A DNA stretch of 64,000 nucleotides from Erwinia tracheiphila (GCF_021365465.1 NZ_CP089932.1:1178001-1242000); one strand, 5' to 3'; counted from the first letter of the stretch, positions 8,244-17,041 are shown. Program-made: numbers and translations. Notes: generated by a model not told the origin, from the letters alone.

Positions 8244-9782
8244 ATGACGGCGAACAGTTTTCTGGAGTATTTTCTCGTCCTCTTTGGCTGGGTGATGAAC
8301 AATGCCATGTGGAGCATTCTCAGCAGCACCGGCCTTTTTGCGCTGCCGCTGGTGTTTAAGGTGCTGGGCGTCTGGCTGAAGGTGCGGGAAGAGGGCGCGG
8401 ACGAGGGCAACAAGGGAATACTGGCACTGCCGCGCATCGAGCACGCTATCTACGTCTCCTTTCTGGTGATGCTGTTCTGCTGCATTCCGCTGCTGCCGGT
8501 GGATATCAGCACCATAAAATTCGACAGCTCGCGGGCGAAGCAGTGCGGCGTCAGCGTACCCACGCCGCAGAACTCCGGTTACAAGGGGCTGGTCAATGAT
8601 TTTGACGGTCGCACGGCGGAGGTGCCGGTCTGGTGGTACCTGCTGCATATGATGTCAAAAGGCACCACGCAGGCAATGATTGCGTCGATCCCCTGCGGCA
8701 CGCAGCTGCGCCAGATGCGTTTTGACGTGCAGAACACAAAGCTGCGTGACCCGGTGCTGTTACAGGAGGTGCAGGACTTTGCCAACCAGTGCTACTCGCG
8801 GGCGTACTTCCGGCTGAAGAACAGTAACAGCCAGCTGAGCGATGCGACCATCAACTCGGTGGGCTGGATTGGCAGCGACTATTTTCTCAACACCTCCGGC
8901 TATTACGATTACTACACGGCGATGACGCCGCGCAGCCAGTGGCCGTATGACAGCGCCCGCGACAGCGGGTATCCGGATACCGGTCAGGGTGGCTATCCCA
9001 CCTGCAAAACCTGGTGGTCGGACGGTTCATCCGGACTGCGACAGCGCGTGCTGGCCAGCTTCAGTGAGGACACCCGTAAGGAGATGCAGCGCCAGTTCCC
9101 GGGGACGCAGTGGGAAACCCTGGCGTTGCAGTGGCTGGTCAGCCCGCGCAATGCCGGGTTATCCGGCGGTGGCACAACCTATGCGGTGGGCAGCGCCGAT
9201 AACACCACCGGGGTGGCGGGTAACCTGACGCGTCTGACGTCCACCATCGGTCTGGGGTTGAAGCAGGCGGAGGCACTGCCGGGATTCGATGCGCTGAAGC
9301 AGGCGCTGCCGATGATACAGGCGCTGTTACAGATGATGATCATCACCGTTATCCCGGTGCTGATGATGTTCAGCGCTTATGAGCCGAAAACTATCGTGAC
9401 TATTTCATTTGCGCAGTTTGCCCTCCAGTTCATCACCTTCTGGTGGGAGCTGGCGGGCTGGCTGGATGACCGGCTGATCACCATTTTGTATGACAATATG
9501 GCGGAGCAGGGGATAGCAAACAGCTCCATCCCCTTTGCCGGATTTTTCAGTTCAACATCTGATGGCTGGATGATGAACGTGGTGCTGGGGATGATGTATG
9601 CGGTTTTTCCGGCGTTCTGGGTGGGTATGCTGGGTTGGGCCGGAGCAAGGATAGGATCGATGGCCAGTCATATGGCTGACGGAGCTAAAATATCTATGGA
9701 TGCTGGTGCTGAGGCAGGAAAAAAAGCTCAAGGAATGGCTATTGATTCAGCAACTGGGGGGGTTAAGGGGGCCATGAAATAG
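8244..9782 (+). CDS. Conjugal transfer protein TraG, N-terminal-domain family
   Basis: 512 residues, ATG behind GAGGAGACGAGC. Several hydrophobic segments occur near residues 5-35, 60-85 and 355-420, with a large polar periplasmic loop between them containing many aromatic residues and WWSDGSSGLRQRVL. This is the layout of TraG-N proteins, inner-membrane factors for mating-pair stabilisation; F TraG is also the exclusion target of TraS. It ends after a helical, Ala/Gly-rich tail. It is the last gene of the 5.1-9.8 kb operon. The reading frame is intact, in contrast to several genes elsewhere in the window. Confidence 0.88.
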   Translation: MTANSFLEYFLVLFGWVMNNAMWSILSSTGLFALPLVFKVLGVWLKVREEGADEGNKGILALPRIEHAIYVSFLVMLFCCIPLLPVDISTIKFDSSRAKQCGVSVPTPQNSGYKGLVNDFDGRTAEVPVWWYLLHMMSKGTTQAMIASIPCGTQLRQMRFDVQNTKLRDPVLLQEVQDFANQCYSRAYFRLKNSNSQLSDATINSVGWIGSDYFLNTSGYYDYYTAMTPRSQWPYDSARDSGYPDTGQGGYPTCKTWWSDGSSGLRQRVLASFSEDTRKEMQRQFPGTQWETLALQWLVSPRNAGLSGGGTTYAVGSADNTTGVAGNLTRLTSTIGLGLKQAEALPGFDALKQALPMIQALLQMMIITVIPVLMMFSAYEPKTIVTISFAQFALQFITFWWELAGWLDDRLITILYDNMAEQGIANSSIPFAGFFSSTSDGWMMNVVLGMMYAVFPAFWVGMLGWAGARIGSMASHMADGAKISMDAGAEAGKKAQGMAIDSATGGVKGAMK

Positions 9783-9824
9783 ATGATGTTCAAGAGGCGG
9801 TGTATATAGTTCATGCACCGCTGC

Positions 9825-10091
9825 TTAGAACCCATCCTTGTCCCTAAAAATGCCTCTTTTCTCCCAGCTATACGTTATAGGAGATTTGTACTCATTTTTA
9901 GATTTAGTTTGTGAGGATTGGCTACGAGCGATAACTTCTGCCACTTTCACCGCACTAAAAATTACATCGAATGTTCCAACTAATGCATTACGCCCCAACT
10001 CCTTGAAATCAGCCTTCTTCATCCGGAATTTACTCTTTTTACGCGAGCAAATCTCCGCCACATCTTTTGGGTCAAAGCCGTTTCCACTCAT
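9825..10091 (-). CDS. Small hypothetical protein convergent with TraG
   Basis: 88 residues, Lys/Ser-rich and basic, with one weakly hydrophobic segment (ALVGTFDVIFSAVKVAEVIA). The ATG at 10091 is preceded on the minus strand by AGGTAACG, a reasonable ribosome-binding site. AT-richer than the ICE operon beside it. I recognise no family. Position next to traG is where exclusion or accessory genes often sit, but nothing in the protein proves such a role. Confidence 0.45.
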   Translation of the reverse strand: MSGNGFDPKDVAEICSRKKSKFRMKKADFKELGRNALVGTFDVIFSAVKVAEVIARSQSSQTKSKNEYKSPITYSWEKRGIFRDKDGF

Positions 10092-10341
10092 ATCGTTACC
10101 TGCATGGTCTTATCTGAAGCTTACATCGACATTACTACCGAACCACTTATGTATCCAGGTTACTTGAAACTGGGTGGGTTGGCAACTTTTTGAGCATTTT
10201 CGGTGGCTGTTCTGACATATGCTTCCGTCAGCCTTTGCTTGTATGTATTCAGAACGCTTATGAAAGATGTGGCATTCGATATACCGACTGTTTAGAATCC
10301 GGCAGAATTTTAATCAGGTTTAACAGAGGCAAAAATAGATA

Positions 10342-11562
10342 ATGGACGGCGTCGGGAAATTTACTAAGAAATGGTTTGAATGGGCTTTTCAAACCTCTGG
10401 AATGCTATCATTTTGCATTTTTTGTGCATGGATTGCTTTCGAAATTTTCTTTTCAAGCCTGCTGGATAGTAAAAGCAACGAGCGTGATTTCGTAAAACGT
10501 TATTTAAGCCCTGAAGTGACAAATGTTACTTTTAATGATGGGTATTTGACTCACCGTCTCATCAAAATGGATTTAAATTACGGAATAACAACAGTTCCGA
10601 TACAGCAAAAAGCATTGGGCAATGTAAATCAGTTTCTGGAGGAGGTCAGCAATAAATGCCCCTGGCAGGATACAGACAAGGGTGTTTTCAGTTATGTTGC
10701 ATGTGCAAATGAGCGGTTGCATGATATTTTTTATTATACTCCCAGCGTAGATGTGTCAAATAACTATGCCATTCATCGTTCTGATTGTGATACCAATACA
10801 TATCTGATGATGGATGCGCTAAAAATGAAGGGAAGATATGCGTATATTATTTACGCGCCTGGGCATGCCTTTTTGGCATGGAAAGACTCATTCGGTAATT
10901 TAAATTACTGGGAAACCACATCCGGAAATAATAAAGGTCAACTGGCAAGTCTGAGTGATAAGCTCTATGACAAAGCATTTGAACGCACTTATTACACGCC
11001 TGTAAATGATGTTAAGGCTGAAAAAATCTATAATGCACTTATCTACACCAAATCTCAGGTCAGGGTGGATATAGCGAGGCTCTACAATGATAATAGAGAT
11101 AATGCCATTATTTCAGACTGGTATTTCAGTGCTCGTGATGAGAAAAAGAAAATAACCAGAGATGAAGCGCAGTTGATAATTTCACTTCTTAATACTGATT
11201 TTACCTCAGTTGATAAAAAACTGGCCGTTGTTCACTATATGATGCAGCATAATCAGAAGGAAAATGCCTCAGTAATATTTGGTACGATACCTTATGAAAA
11301 ATGTGGTCGCGACTGTTTTGTTACCGGTGCAGATATGGGTAATGTGGTTTACATTTTCTTCAGGAAACCATTTCTAATCTACGATGACTTTCTCAGAAAA
11401 CATGCTTCGGGCGCTTATCTGAATGATTTTTATGGGGGTGTTTTTTTCTCCATTAGTGCATTGATTTTCGGTGTGTGTGTATTGATATTACCTCGACGCA
11501 GTTTTATTAAAATAAAAAATAGCACGGAAAATAAAAACCATTCTGATGCCACGGTTGCTTAA
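10342..11562 (+). CDS. Membrane-anchored transglutaminase-like cysteine protease-fold protein
   Basis: 406 residues. A transmembrane segment near residues 18-38 and another near 365-388 flank a ~320-residue soluble part. Within it, C149 (SDCDTNTYLMMDAL), H175 (APGHAFLAW) and E191 (NYWETT) have the order and context of the Cys-His-Asp/Glu site of transglutaminase-like (papain-fold) domains. The DNA is clearly AT-richer than the upstream conjugation operon, pointing to separate acquisition. It lies about 560 bases after traG. In SXT/R391 and F elements the gene next to traG can encode entry exclusion; such a role here is only a guess. A membrane protease, transamidase or toxin-defence role is equally open. 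Confidence 0.6.
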   Translation: MDGVGKFTKKWFEWAFQTSGMLSFCIFCAWIAFEIFFSSLLDSKSNERDFVKRYLSPEVTNVTFNDGYLTHRLIKMDLNYGITTVPIQQKALGNVNQFLEEVSNKCPWQDTDKGVFSYVACANERLHDIFYYTPSVDVSNNYAIHRSDCDTNTYLMMDALKMKGRYAYIIYAPGHAFLAWKDSFGNLNYWETTSGNNKGQLASLSDKLYDKAFERTYYTPVNDVKAEKIYNALIYTKSQVRVDIARLYNDNRDNAIISDWYFSARDEKKKITRDEAQLIISLLNTDFTSVDKKLAVVHYMMQHNQKENASVIFGTIPYEKCGRDCFVTGADMGNVVYIFFRKPFLIYDDFLRKHASGAYLNDFYGGVFFSISALIFGVCVLILPRRSFIKIKNSTENKNHSDATVA

Positions 11563-11718
11563 GCGCCATATAGGGGGCTGAAATAATTTTCAGCCCGTTC
11601 AAAAAGTTTCATTTTTTATGCAAAGTCTCTTAATAAATTTAAAACTCCACTTGAAAAAGAACTCCCGTCCGATCTACTATCTGCCCCGATGTACCGTTGC
11701 AATACGCAACATGCCAAT

Positions 11719-11848
11719 GTCCCGGCAATCTGAGAGGGACGCCTTCGGGTGATTGCATGCCAAAGTTGTCAAAACCTGAGAGACGACGCCTTCGGGCGGT
11801 AAACCCGTCAGCCTTTGAAAATGGGGATCGCGTTAACTGCGATAAAGG
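11719..11848 (+). ncRNA. STAXI-type tandem pseudoknot structure, copy 1
   Basis: Two repeated hairpin units are visible. Unit A: stem GTCCC/GGGAC (11719-11723 with 11736-11740), loop ending CTGAGA, then CCTTCGGG. Its loop GCAATC (11725-11730) is perfectly complementary to GATTGC (11751-11756), forming a pseudoknot. Unit B: stem GTTGTC/GACGAC (11765-11770 with 11782-11787), loop CCTGAGA, then the TTCG-capped hairpin CGCC/GGCG (11787-11798). Next come stem CCCGT/ATGGG around loop AGCCTTTGA and stem ATCGC/GCGAT (11827-11843). Repeated pseudoknots with UUCG loops near an integrase fit the published STAXI motif (Ssb, Topoisomerase, Antirestriction, XerDC Integrase). Whether it acts as RNA or single-stranded DNA is unresolved. 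Confidence 0.7.
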
Positions 11849-12023
11849 ATTTAACTTCACTATCAGCCTGTTTTCGCAGCGCTTCTTTACGGACCGTTCA
11901 GGTCTGTTTCACTTCGTTTCGTCCCGAATACTGACGACTGCATTCGATGCAAACTTTGCGACGTGGTTATGACCATTTGGAACATTTGGGCATCTTCCAC
12001 GACGGCATTGTAAGCAGAAGAAC

Positions 12024-12239
12024 GCGGCGTCACTTGCGTGCGAACGAAGTGAACACCAAGTGACGCCGCAAAGCGGCATACGTCCAGCCCGCTAATAACG
12101 CGGCTTTAAGACGTATCTGATAACAGGTTTACCGCGTGTCGTACGGTAAAGCTGACAGGCAGAGTACGTGTCTCTCATTCCCGCCGCGTCCGTTTTCACG
12201 GACGTCCGCGCCGGGAATACCATCAACGTTAATTAACGA
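12024..12239. other. Cluster of perfect inverted repeats between STAXI copy 1 and the integrase
   Basis: No convincing gene lies here. Visible dyads: GCGGCGTCACTTG (12024-12036) with CAAGTGACGCCGC (12057-12069), 13 perfect pairs; ATACGTC/GACGTAT (12078-12084 with 12110-12116) enclosing a GC-rich inner stem; TTTACCG/CGGTAAA (12128-12134 with 12144-12150); ATTCCCG/CGGGAAT (12177-12183 with 12212-12218) enclosing GTCCGT/ACGGAC; and the palindrome CGTTAATTAACG (12226-12237). Such density suggests a folded RNA leader, a single-strand replication origin or a transfer origin. I see no nic-site sequence I recognise, so no specific function is assigned. Confidence 0.5.
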
Positions 12240-12345
12240 CTTCCTGCCTCGGAAAGCGTTAACCCTATGATAAAAGGAAAATTTGTTTCGATATTGAGGC
12301 GTCAGACTGGGACTGACGGGGAGTAATACCCGATGCCACCCTGAA

Positions 12346-12576
12346 ATGGGTAGCAATCGATCTCCTGCAAAAACTCAACACAGATTAGCTCTGCTACACA
12401 ATATCAAACGAGCCAGGATGGCAAACAAACCGACACGCAGAGACGTCTGTGACGACGAAAAACTAACAATCTGGCATTTCGTCTGCTTACTCCGCACGGT
12501 CTGTAAGGCCGATCGGCGTAAGCAGATGCATTTTTTCATTCAGGTGCTTTATACGCAGGGAACAGAAAGAAAATGA
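12346..12576 (+). CDS. Short doubtful reading frame coupled to the integrase
   Basis: 76 residues, basic, rich in Lys/Arg and Cys, no recognised domain. There is no good ribosome-binding site before the ATG. The only argument in favour is that its stop overlaps the ATG of the integrase (ATGA), which would allow translational coupling. It could equally be part of the untranslated structured leader. Confidence 0.25.
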   Translation: MGSNRSPAKTQHRLALLHNIKRARMANKPTRRDVCDDEKLTIWHFVCLLRTVCKADRRKQMHFFIQVLYTQGTERK

Positions 12577-13502
12577 GCAGAAAATCGGCAAGATCAAAAA
12601 TCGAAATTTTCAGGAAGAACTTCATCACCCATGCCCGGAGCGTGTCCGGAGGGTATGCGACAACAGCGGACAGGATGCGTATTGCGAAATATTTTCTTAA
12701 TTACCTCAGGGATAACGGAATTAAATTACGGCATGCAGACAGTATCAAGACGCGTCACTTTTCTGGTTATCTTCTCAGCAGAAAAGAAAAAGGCATTTCC
12801 GAAAGAACCGTTTGTAATGAAAGGGCCGCGCTCAGGGGAGTATTTGGCAGTCTCGGAAAAAAATCATTAGCCGATCCTGATAATCCGCTACTCAGTAATA
12901 AAACCCTGGGGCTCGAAAGCAGCAGTCGTAATGGAACCAAATCCCCCCTGACGGCAGAGGAATTCCGGCAGGCATTTATTGAGGTGGAAAAAAAAGATAA
13001 AGGGGTTGCCGCAACAATGCTACTTGCCCATACGCTGGGATTACGAACAAAAGAAGCGGTTGAATCCTGCAAATCGATTCCAACCTGGAAAAAAGCGCTG
13101 GAGAGTGGTCAGCATTCTGTCAGGGTTGTTTTTGGCTCAAAAGGCGGCCGTCCAAGAGATACGGTGATTCTTGACAGGGACGCCTTAAAGTATGCCATCA
13201 GTTATGCTGAAAAAGTTATACGGGAAAGTAACGGTAAACTTATCGATAAACCCAATATCAGAAAAGCGATAGATAAATACCGCTATCATCTCCGTCGTGT
13301 CGGACTGACGGGGGAAAAAGCACCACACAGCATGCGTTATCAGTTTTCTCAGGATGCAAAAAAGTTTTATGAAGAAAAAGGATTTACTGAAAGTGAAATT
13401 TACGCGCAGGTTTCGATGGATTTAGGTCATGGCGATGGGCGAGGGCGGTATGTGAAGCAGGTTTATTTTAAAGGCGTTAATAGTGTTGAGGGTGATGAAT
13501 GA
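12573..13502 (+). CDS. Tyrosine recombinase (integrase_1-type, XerDC-like)
   Basis: 309 residues. N-terminal ~110 residues form a SAM-like DNA-binding domain (YATTADRMRIAKYFLNYLRDNG). The catalytic part shows ARM features of tyrosine recombinases: HTLGLRTKEAVE with the first Arg, PHSMRYQFSQ with the HxxR pair, LGHGDGRGRYV with the late His and candidate nucleophilic Tyr. Integrases of this sub-type ('integrase domain-containing protein') are frequent accessory genes in ICEs and are listed among STAXI neighbours. It is not the usual P4/SPI-7 tRNA-site integrase and no attachment site is seen beside it. It may act on plasmid/ICE multimers or a secondary site. Confidence 0.75.
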   Translation: MSRKSARSKIEIFRKNFITHARSVSGGYATTADRMRIAKYFLNYLRDNGIKLRHADSIKTRHFSGYLLSRKEKGISERTVCNERAALRGVFGSLGKKSLADPDNPLLSNKTLGLESSSRNGTKSPLTAEEFRQAFIEVEKKDKGVAATMLLAHTLGLRTKEAVESCKSIPTWKKALESGQHSVRVVFGSKGGRPRDTVILDRDALKYAISYAEKVIRESNGKLIDKPNIRKAIDKYRYHLRRVGLTGEKAPHSMRYQFSQDAKKFYEEKGFTESEIYAQVSMDLGHGDGRGRYVKQVYFKGVNSVEGDE

Positions 13503-13915
13503 CTTTTCATTTAAAATAAGGTGATAAATCCGGAATGCGCTAAAAAATTAAAGGTTGAGATGAGGCGTCATACGGTTTGCGTTTTAACTACGCTAAAGGT
13601 ACGTTTAATTTTTAGCTTAAAAAATTCCAGTCGGGAATAATTCGAGGAGGTTGACATCAACAGGCTTTGGTCATTGTGACGGAAGATGAACGTATATCGA
13701 AGGAATGTATTTCAGGTCGATAATCGATTTACATATGCAGAGGTTTAACATGAATAAAAATTGCGTTATACAATTATATGTACTTTCAGTTCTGAATATA
13801 GAGCAGATCAACATGGCAGAAACAGTGACTGATGAAATTAATATTTCATTCAGATGCATTTCGCCAGTCAATGAAACAGATACGTTTGCAACGATAAATT
13901 GTATTAGTCGCGACT
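13503..13915. other. AT-rich stretch without a supported gene
   Basis: Low-GC DNA between the integrase stop and the insertion sequence. A 72-codon frame (13705-13923) and an opposing 66-codon frame are open but have no family features; the former ends inside the insertion sequence end, so it could be a gene cut by the insertion. A purine-rich GAGGAGG occurs at 13644-13651 with no convincing start codon behind it. I see no terminator or repeat of note. Confidence 0.4.
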
Positions 13916-15084
13916 TGATCTGACACTGGACCTTGAAAGGTTGAGAGTTACCGGTTTTGATATGGGTGTCTAATCCTTAAACAAAACGCGAGGTAACTCT
14001 CATGATTCATACTAACAATCCCATCATCAAACACAAAGCCGGCCTGCTCAATCTCGCCGAAGAACTCGGTAACGTATCAAAAGCCTGCAAGATCATGGGC
14101 GTGTCACGCGACACGTTTTACCGTTATCAGGAACTGGCTGCTGAAGGCGGCATCGATGCGCTGATTAACCAGAACCGCCGCGTCCCCAACCTGAAGAACC
14201 GCGCCGACGAAGCCACTGAACGCGCTGTTGTTGAATATGCCGTTGAGTTCCCGGCCCACGGGCAACACCGGACCAGTAATGAGCTGCGTAAAAAAGGCGT
14301 GTTTATCTCCGGTAGCGGCGTGCGCTCCATCTGGCAACGGCACGACCTGGAGAACTTCCGTAAACGCCTGAAGGCACTTGAGGAAAAGGTCGCCAGAGAA
14401 GGCATCGTGCTTACCGACGCTCAAATCGCAGCGCTGGAGAAGAAGGCCCACGATGACGAGGCCAGCGGAGAAATCGAAACTGCTCACCCGGGTTATCTCG
14501 GGTCGCAGGACACCTTCTACGTGGGCAATCTGAAAGGTGTGGGTCGTATCTACCAGCAGACGTTCGTGGATACGTACTCGAAAGTGGCACACTGCAAGCT
14601 GTATACGAGTAAAACGCCGATCACCGCCGCAGACCTGCTCAATGATCGCGTACTGCCGTTCTACGAGGCTCAGGGACTGCCGATGCTGAGGATCCTGACC
14701 GACAGGGGAACGGAGTACTGTGGTAAGGTGGAGCAGCATGATTACCAGCTGTATCTGGCCATCAACGATATCGACCATACAAAAACGAAGGCGATGTCTC
14801 CGCAGACGAACGGCATCTGCGAGCGCTTCCATAAAACTATTTTGCAGGATTTTTATCAGGTTACGTTCCGTAAGAAGTTATACGAAGACCTGGAGAGCCT
14901 GCAAACGGATCTGGACAACTGGTTGTGGCATTACAATAATGAGCGAACTCATCAGGGAAAAATGTGCTGCGGGCGTACGCCAATGGCCACGTTACTTGAT
15001 GGTAAACGAGTCTGGGCAGAAAAAAATCTGAACCAGATGTAATCTGACAGACACCTGTATAAATAACCGGTAACTGTCAGATCA
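13916..15084 (+). mobile_element. IS481-family insertion sequence
   Basis: The element encloses the transposase gene 14002-15042. The decamer TGATCTGACA stands at 13916-13925 and in inverted form (TGTCAGATCA) at 15075-15084. Inside, AGTTACCGGTT...GGTGTCT at 13946-13970 is mirrored by AGACACC...AACCGGTAACT at 15049-15075. The left end carries about 21 extra bases between the decamer and GTTACCGG, so the outer boundary on that side is less sure; an inner left end at 13942 is possible. I find no clear target-site duplication. The element sits exactly between the ICE integrase region and the tail end of the Mu-like prophage. Confidence 0.75.
14002..15042 (+). CDS. IS481-family transposase
   Basis: 346 residues. 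An N-terminal helix-turn-helix region (LAEELGNVSKACKIMGVSRDTFYRYQE) precedes a DDE/RNase-H core: QTFVDTYSKVAHCKLY with the first Asp, LRILTDRGTEYCG with the second Asp, and PQTNGICERFHKT with the Glu. The C-terminus has YNNERTHQGKMCCGRTPM, the usual ending of IS481 transposases. Full length and intact, ATG behind GAGG. It moves the surrounding element by cut-and-paste transposition. Insertion next to the prophage end probably went with loss of phage or ICE sequence there. Confidence 0.9.
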   Translation: MIHTNNPIIKHKAGLLNLAEELGNVSKACKIMGVSRDTFYRYQELAAEGGIDALINQNRRVPNLKNRADEATERAVVEYAVEFPAHGQHRTSNELRKKGVFISGSGVRSIWQRHDLENFRKRLKALEEKVAREGIVLTDAQIAALEKKAHDDEASGEIETAHPGYLGSQDTFYVGNLKGVGRIYQQTFVDTYSKVAHCKLYTSKTPITAADLLNDRVLPFYEAQGLPMLRILTDRGTEYCGKVEQHDYQLYLAINDIDHTKTKAMSPQTNGICERFHKTILQDFYQVTFRKKLYEDLESLQTDLDNWLWHYNNERTHQGKMCCGRTPMATLLDGKRVWAEKNLNQM

Positions 15085-15165
15085 GGTCTGAGCTAGTACA
15101 CTTAAATTGATAAATCGGTAACAGTGTTTTTTTTCTCATTATACGCGATTTGTTTTGATTGAAAT

Positions 15166-15762
15166 TTAAACTGGCCGGACTGGCCAGATGATATCCGGCG
15201 CTTTCGATGTATCCACTGCCTGCACTGCTTTAATGTACCTCAGCCACACAACCAGACTTGCCTTGTCTTCGTCGCTGATAATGCCTAACTGGAGTTCCGT
15301 CTGCCACAAGCTAATTGTGGCCTGCGCTTCAGCCAGTAACACCGCTTTCTGCTGCTCTGCTGCTTTCACGTCCGCAATATGCTGTGTTTCATAATCTGTT
15401 ATCCATTCGCTACCGTTCCACCTGTCGTATGGTGTGGCTGGTGCCAGCGTGGTGGTGCCTTCCGGGTAATCGCCCGGCACAGTAACAGCGACCTCTTCGC
15501 CTGTTTTAATGTTGTAAACGGTTTCCCCACGATGATCTGCTACGTATTCCCATGCAGTAAAATCCACAGTCCGACAGATGGTAAAGCCATCTTTACTTTT
15601 GCCCGGTGCGTCAGTACATGAGTTAGCAGGAACACCCACCCCCGGGGCAAGATACTCAACAGACGTTGAAAGATATTCACGGGTCCCGCCAGCGTAGTTA
15701 AATACGGTAATATCTCCCGCCTCAATGGAAATCAGTTCGCTGTTCAGTTTTGCCGTTGCCAT
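15166..15762 (-). CDS. Tail fibre assembly protein
   Basis: 198 residues. The C-terminal half has the caudoviral tail-fibre-assembly features: RWNGSEWI, followed by a long helix (AEQQKAVLLAEAQATISLWQTEL-type) and ISDEDKASLVVWLRYIKAVQAVD, then IIWPVRP at the end. These chaperones help the fibre trimer fold and attach to the baseplate. It is the last phage gene and is coupled to the fibre gene; starts at the ATG overlapping the fibre stop. Confidence 0.88.
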   Translation of the reverse strand: MATAKLNSELISIEAGDITVFNYAGGTREYLSTSVEYLAPGVGVPANSCTDAPGKSKDGFTICRTVDFTAWEYVADHRGETVYNIKTGEEVAVTVPGDYPEGTTTLAPATPYDRWNGSEWITDYETQHIADVKAAEQQKAVLLAEAQATISLWQTELQLGIISDEDKASLVVWLRYIKAVQAVDTSKAPDIIWPVRPV

Positions 15763-16454
15763 TATGCGGCCCTCACAATGTAGTTAAACGCAATGTTTCG
15801 CGGGCGGGTTTCATTTGCTGATCGAACAGACAGACGAGCGGAGGAAGTTTGCCCACCGTCAGTGAATGCGTCCCCGGCTGCCAGGCCATCAATGGCATCG
15901 GCTCCCGAACCTGTACGATTAGTCAGTACAAGAATGTTTTTTACCGTCAACCCGTTAGAGGCATAGCTCACACCCATTGCATCATTCTGTGCGGAAAGAA
16001 CAGACCTGCCAGCATCCATGCCCCGACCATCGTCCGTGCCACGGATAAACTCACCTCGCAGATCGGGCAAACTGCCTGAGGGGTACGCCACCGCCAGTGC
16101 GGGATATTTGGCTTTATCAAACGCCGCACCGTTGCATTTAAGCCAGCCTGCGGGGGCTGTCGCTGTCGCTGTCGGCCACGGCAGGGGTATACCGACAGGG
16201 ATAACGTTAGCGCTGGCGGCAATAATTTGTGAGATCGCTCTGGAAAGTTGAGTGTTATCCGCTTTGTCGGGGGCGATACCGGCTTCTGTCAGTACATTCA
16301 GAAGCTCTGCCTGAACCTGGTTAAACCAGTCCTGTCCGGGATAGCTGGGCGACTGATTTGCCCCTCCTTCAGTAAACCATAACGGTGTTGCGCTGGATGT
16401 GGGCGCAATAGCAGGCATCACGCTGACACCGCTGTTGTTATCCAGTCCGTACAT
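15762..16454 (-). CDS. Short tail fibre protein with collar domain
   Basis: 230 residues, much shorter than Mu gpS (about 500). N-terminus (PLWFTEGGANQSPSYPGQDWFNQVQAELLNVLTEAG) is the baseplate-binding fibre head found in Mu- and P2-like fibres. Then a tail-collar domain: IPLPWPTATATAPAGWLKCNGAAFDKAKYPALA and LPDLRGEFIRGTDDGRG. The end NETRPRNIAFNYIVRAA is the classic collar terminus. The protein sets host recognition together with the assembly chaperone downstream. The compact length looks natural rather than truncated, since both ends are present. Confidence 0.85.
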   Translation of the reverse strand: MYGLDNNSGVSVMPAIAPTSSATPLWFTEGGANQSPSYPGQDWFNQVQAELLNVLTEAGIAPDKADNTQLSRAISQIIAASANVIPVGIPLPWPTATATAPAGWLKCNGAAFDKAKYPALAVAYPSGSLPDLRGEFIRGTDDGRGMDAGRSVLSAQNDAMGVSYASNGLTVKNILVLTNRTGSGADAIDGLAAGDAFTDGGQTSSARLSVRSANETRPRNIAFNYIVRAA

Positions 16455-16456
16455 AA

Positions 16457-17041
16457 TCAGTCCTCATAAATAAAGATAAATTCAGTTTCAGCAGGGGTAT
16501 AGCGTTCAAGCAGGCACTCAAGGTCAGCCGCATCGGCAACCCGTAAACGCTGCGTGCAGTTATCCAGCACCGTTGAGTAATGTGTGACCGTCGATGCCAC
16601 ATATACAAAGACGCGAAACCAGTTAGTTTCCGGATGAATGGGGTAAATGCAGCTCCGCAGGCAATGGTGCGGATAACGCTCAACCAGCCTTATGCTGTAA
16701 CCACGGGAAGCAGCCAGCTGCTCGTAAAACGGGATACACAGGCTCCCGGCCATCGTCAGCCTGGTCTTCAGAGCGCTACGGCGGTTCTCAATCGGCGCGT
16801 CCCTGTCGATGCTGCAATCGGGTAGCCCGGCAAAATCTTCCCAGCTGTCCAGCAACAGAAATGCCCGGTCAGGATGCATCTCATTCAGCAATGCGTCGTT
16901 GATGCTGTCAACCCGGGCAAATTCTTCGCCAGTGGCCAGCATCAGTCGTGCCAGCTGGCTGTCCGGTTTTTTTGTCCAGGCTTTACCATTCGGCAGCAGT
17001 TTCAGACCTGACTGTTGATAGTCCTGCGCGGTCATCGCCAT
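16457..17041 (-). CDS. Mu gp48-like baseplate/tail protein (DUF2313)
   Basis: 194 residues. LKLLPNGKAWTKKPDS near the N-terminus and the central LLDSWEDFAGLPDC...RRSALKTRLTMAGS are typical of DUF2313 proteins, which sit at the tip of the Mu and P2-type baseplate next to gpJ-like wedges. It overlaps the gp47 gene by ten bases and is followed by the fibre gene. Function in baseplate assembly is by family and position. Confidence 0.85.
   Translation of the reverse strand: MAMTAQDYQQSGLKLLPNGKAWTKKPDSQLARLMLATGEEFARVDSINDALLNEMHPDRAFLLLDSWEDFAGLPDCSIDRDAPIENRRSALKTRLTMAGSLCIPFYEQLAASRGYSIRLVERYPHHCLRSCIYPIHPETNWFRVFVYVASTVTHYSTVLDNCTQRLRVADAADLECLLERYTPAETEFIFIYED

Noticed and set aside
11639..11972. 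Short frames of 73 and 91 codons over STAXI copy 1
   Set aside because: The stems, covariation and pseudoknot explain the conservation better than coding; proteins are low-complexity.
15085..15165. Mu right-end terminal repeat
   Set aside because: I looked for repeated end-binding motifs and a TG/CA boundary with a 5-base duplication but found none convincing.
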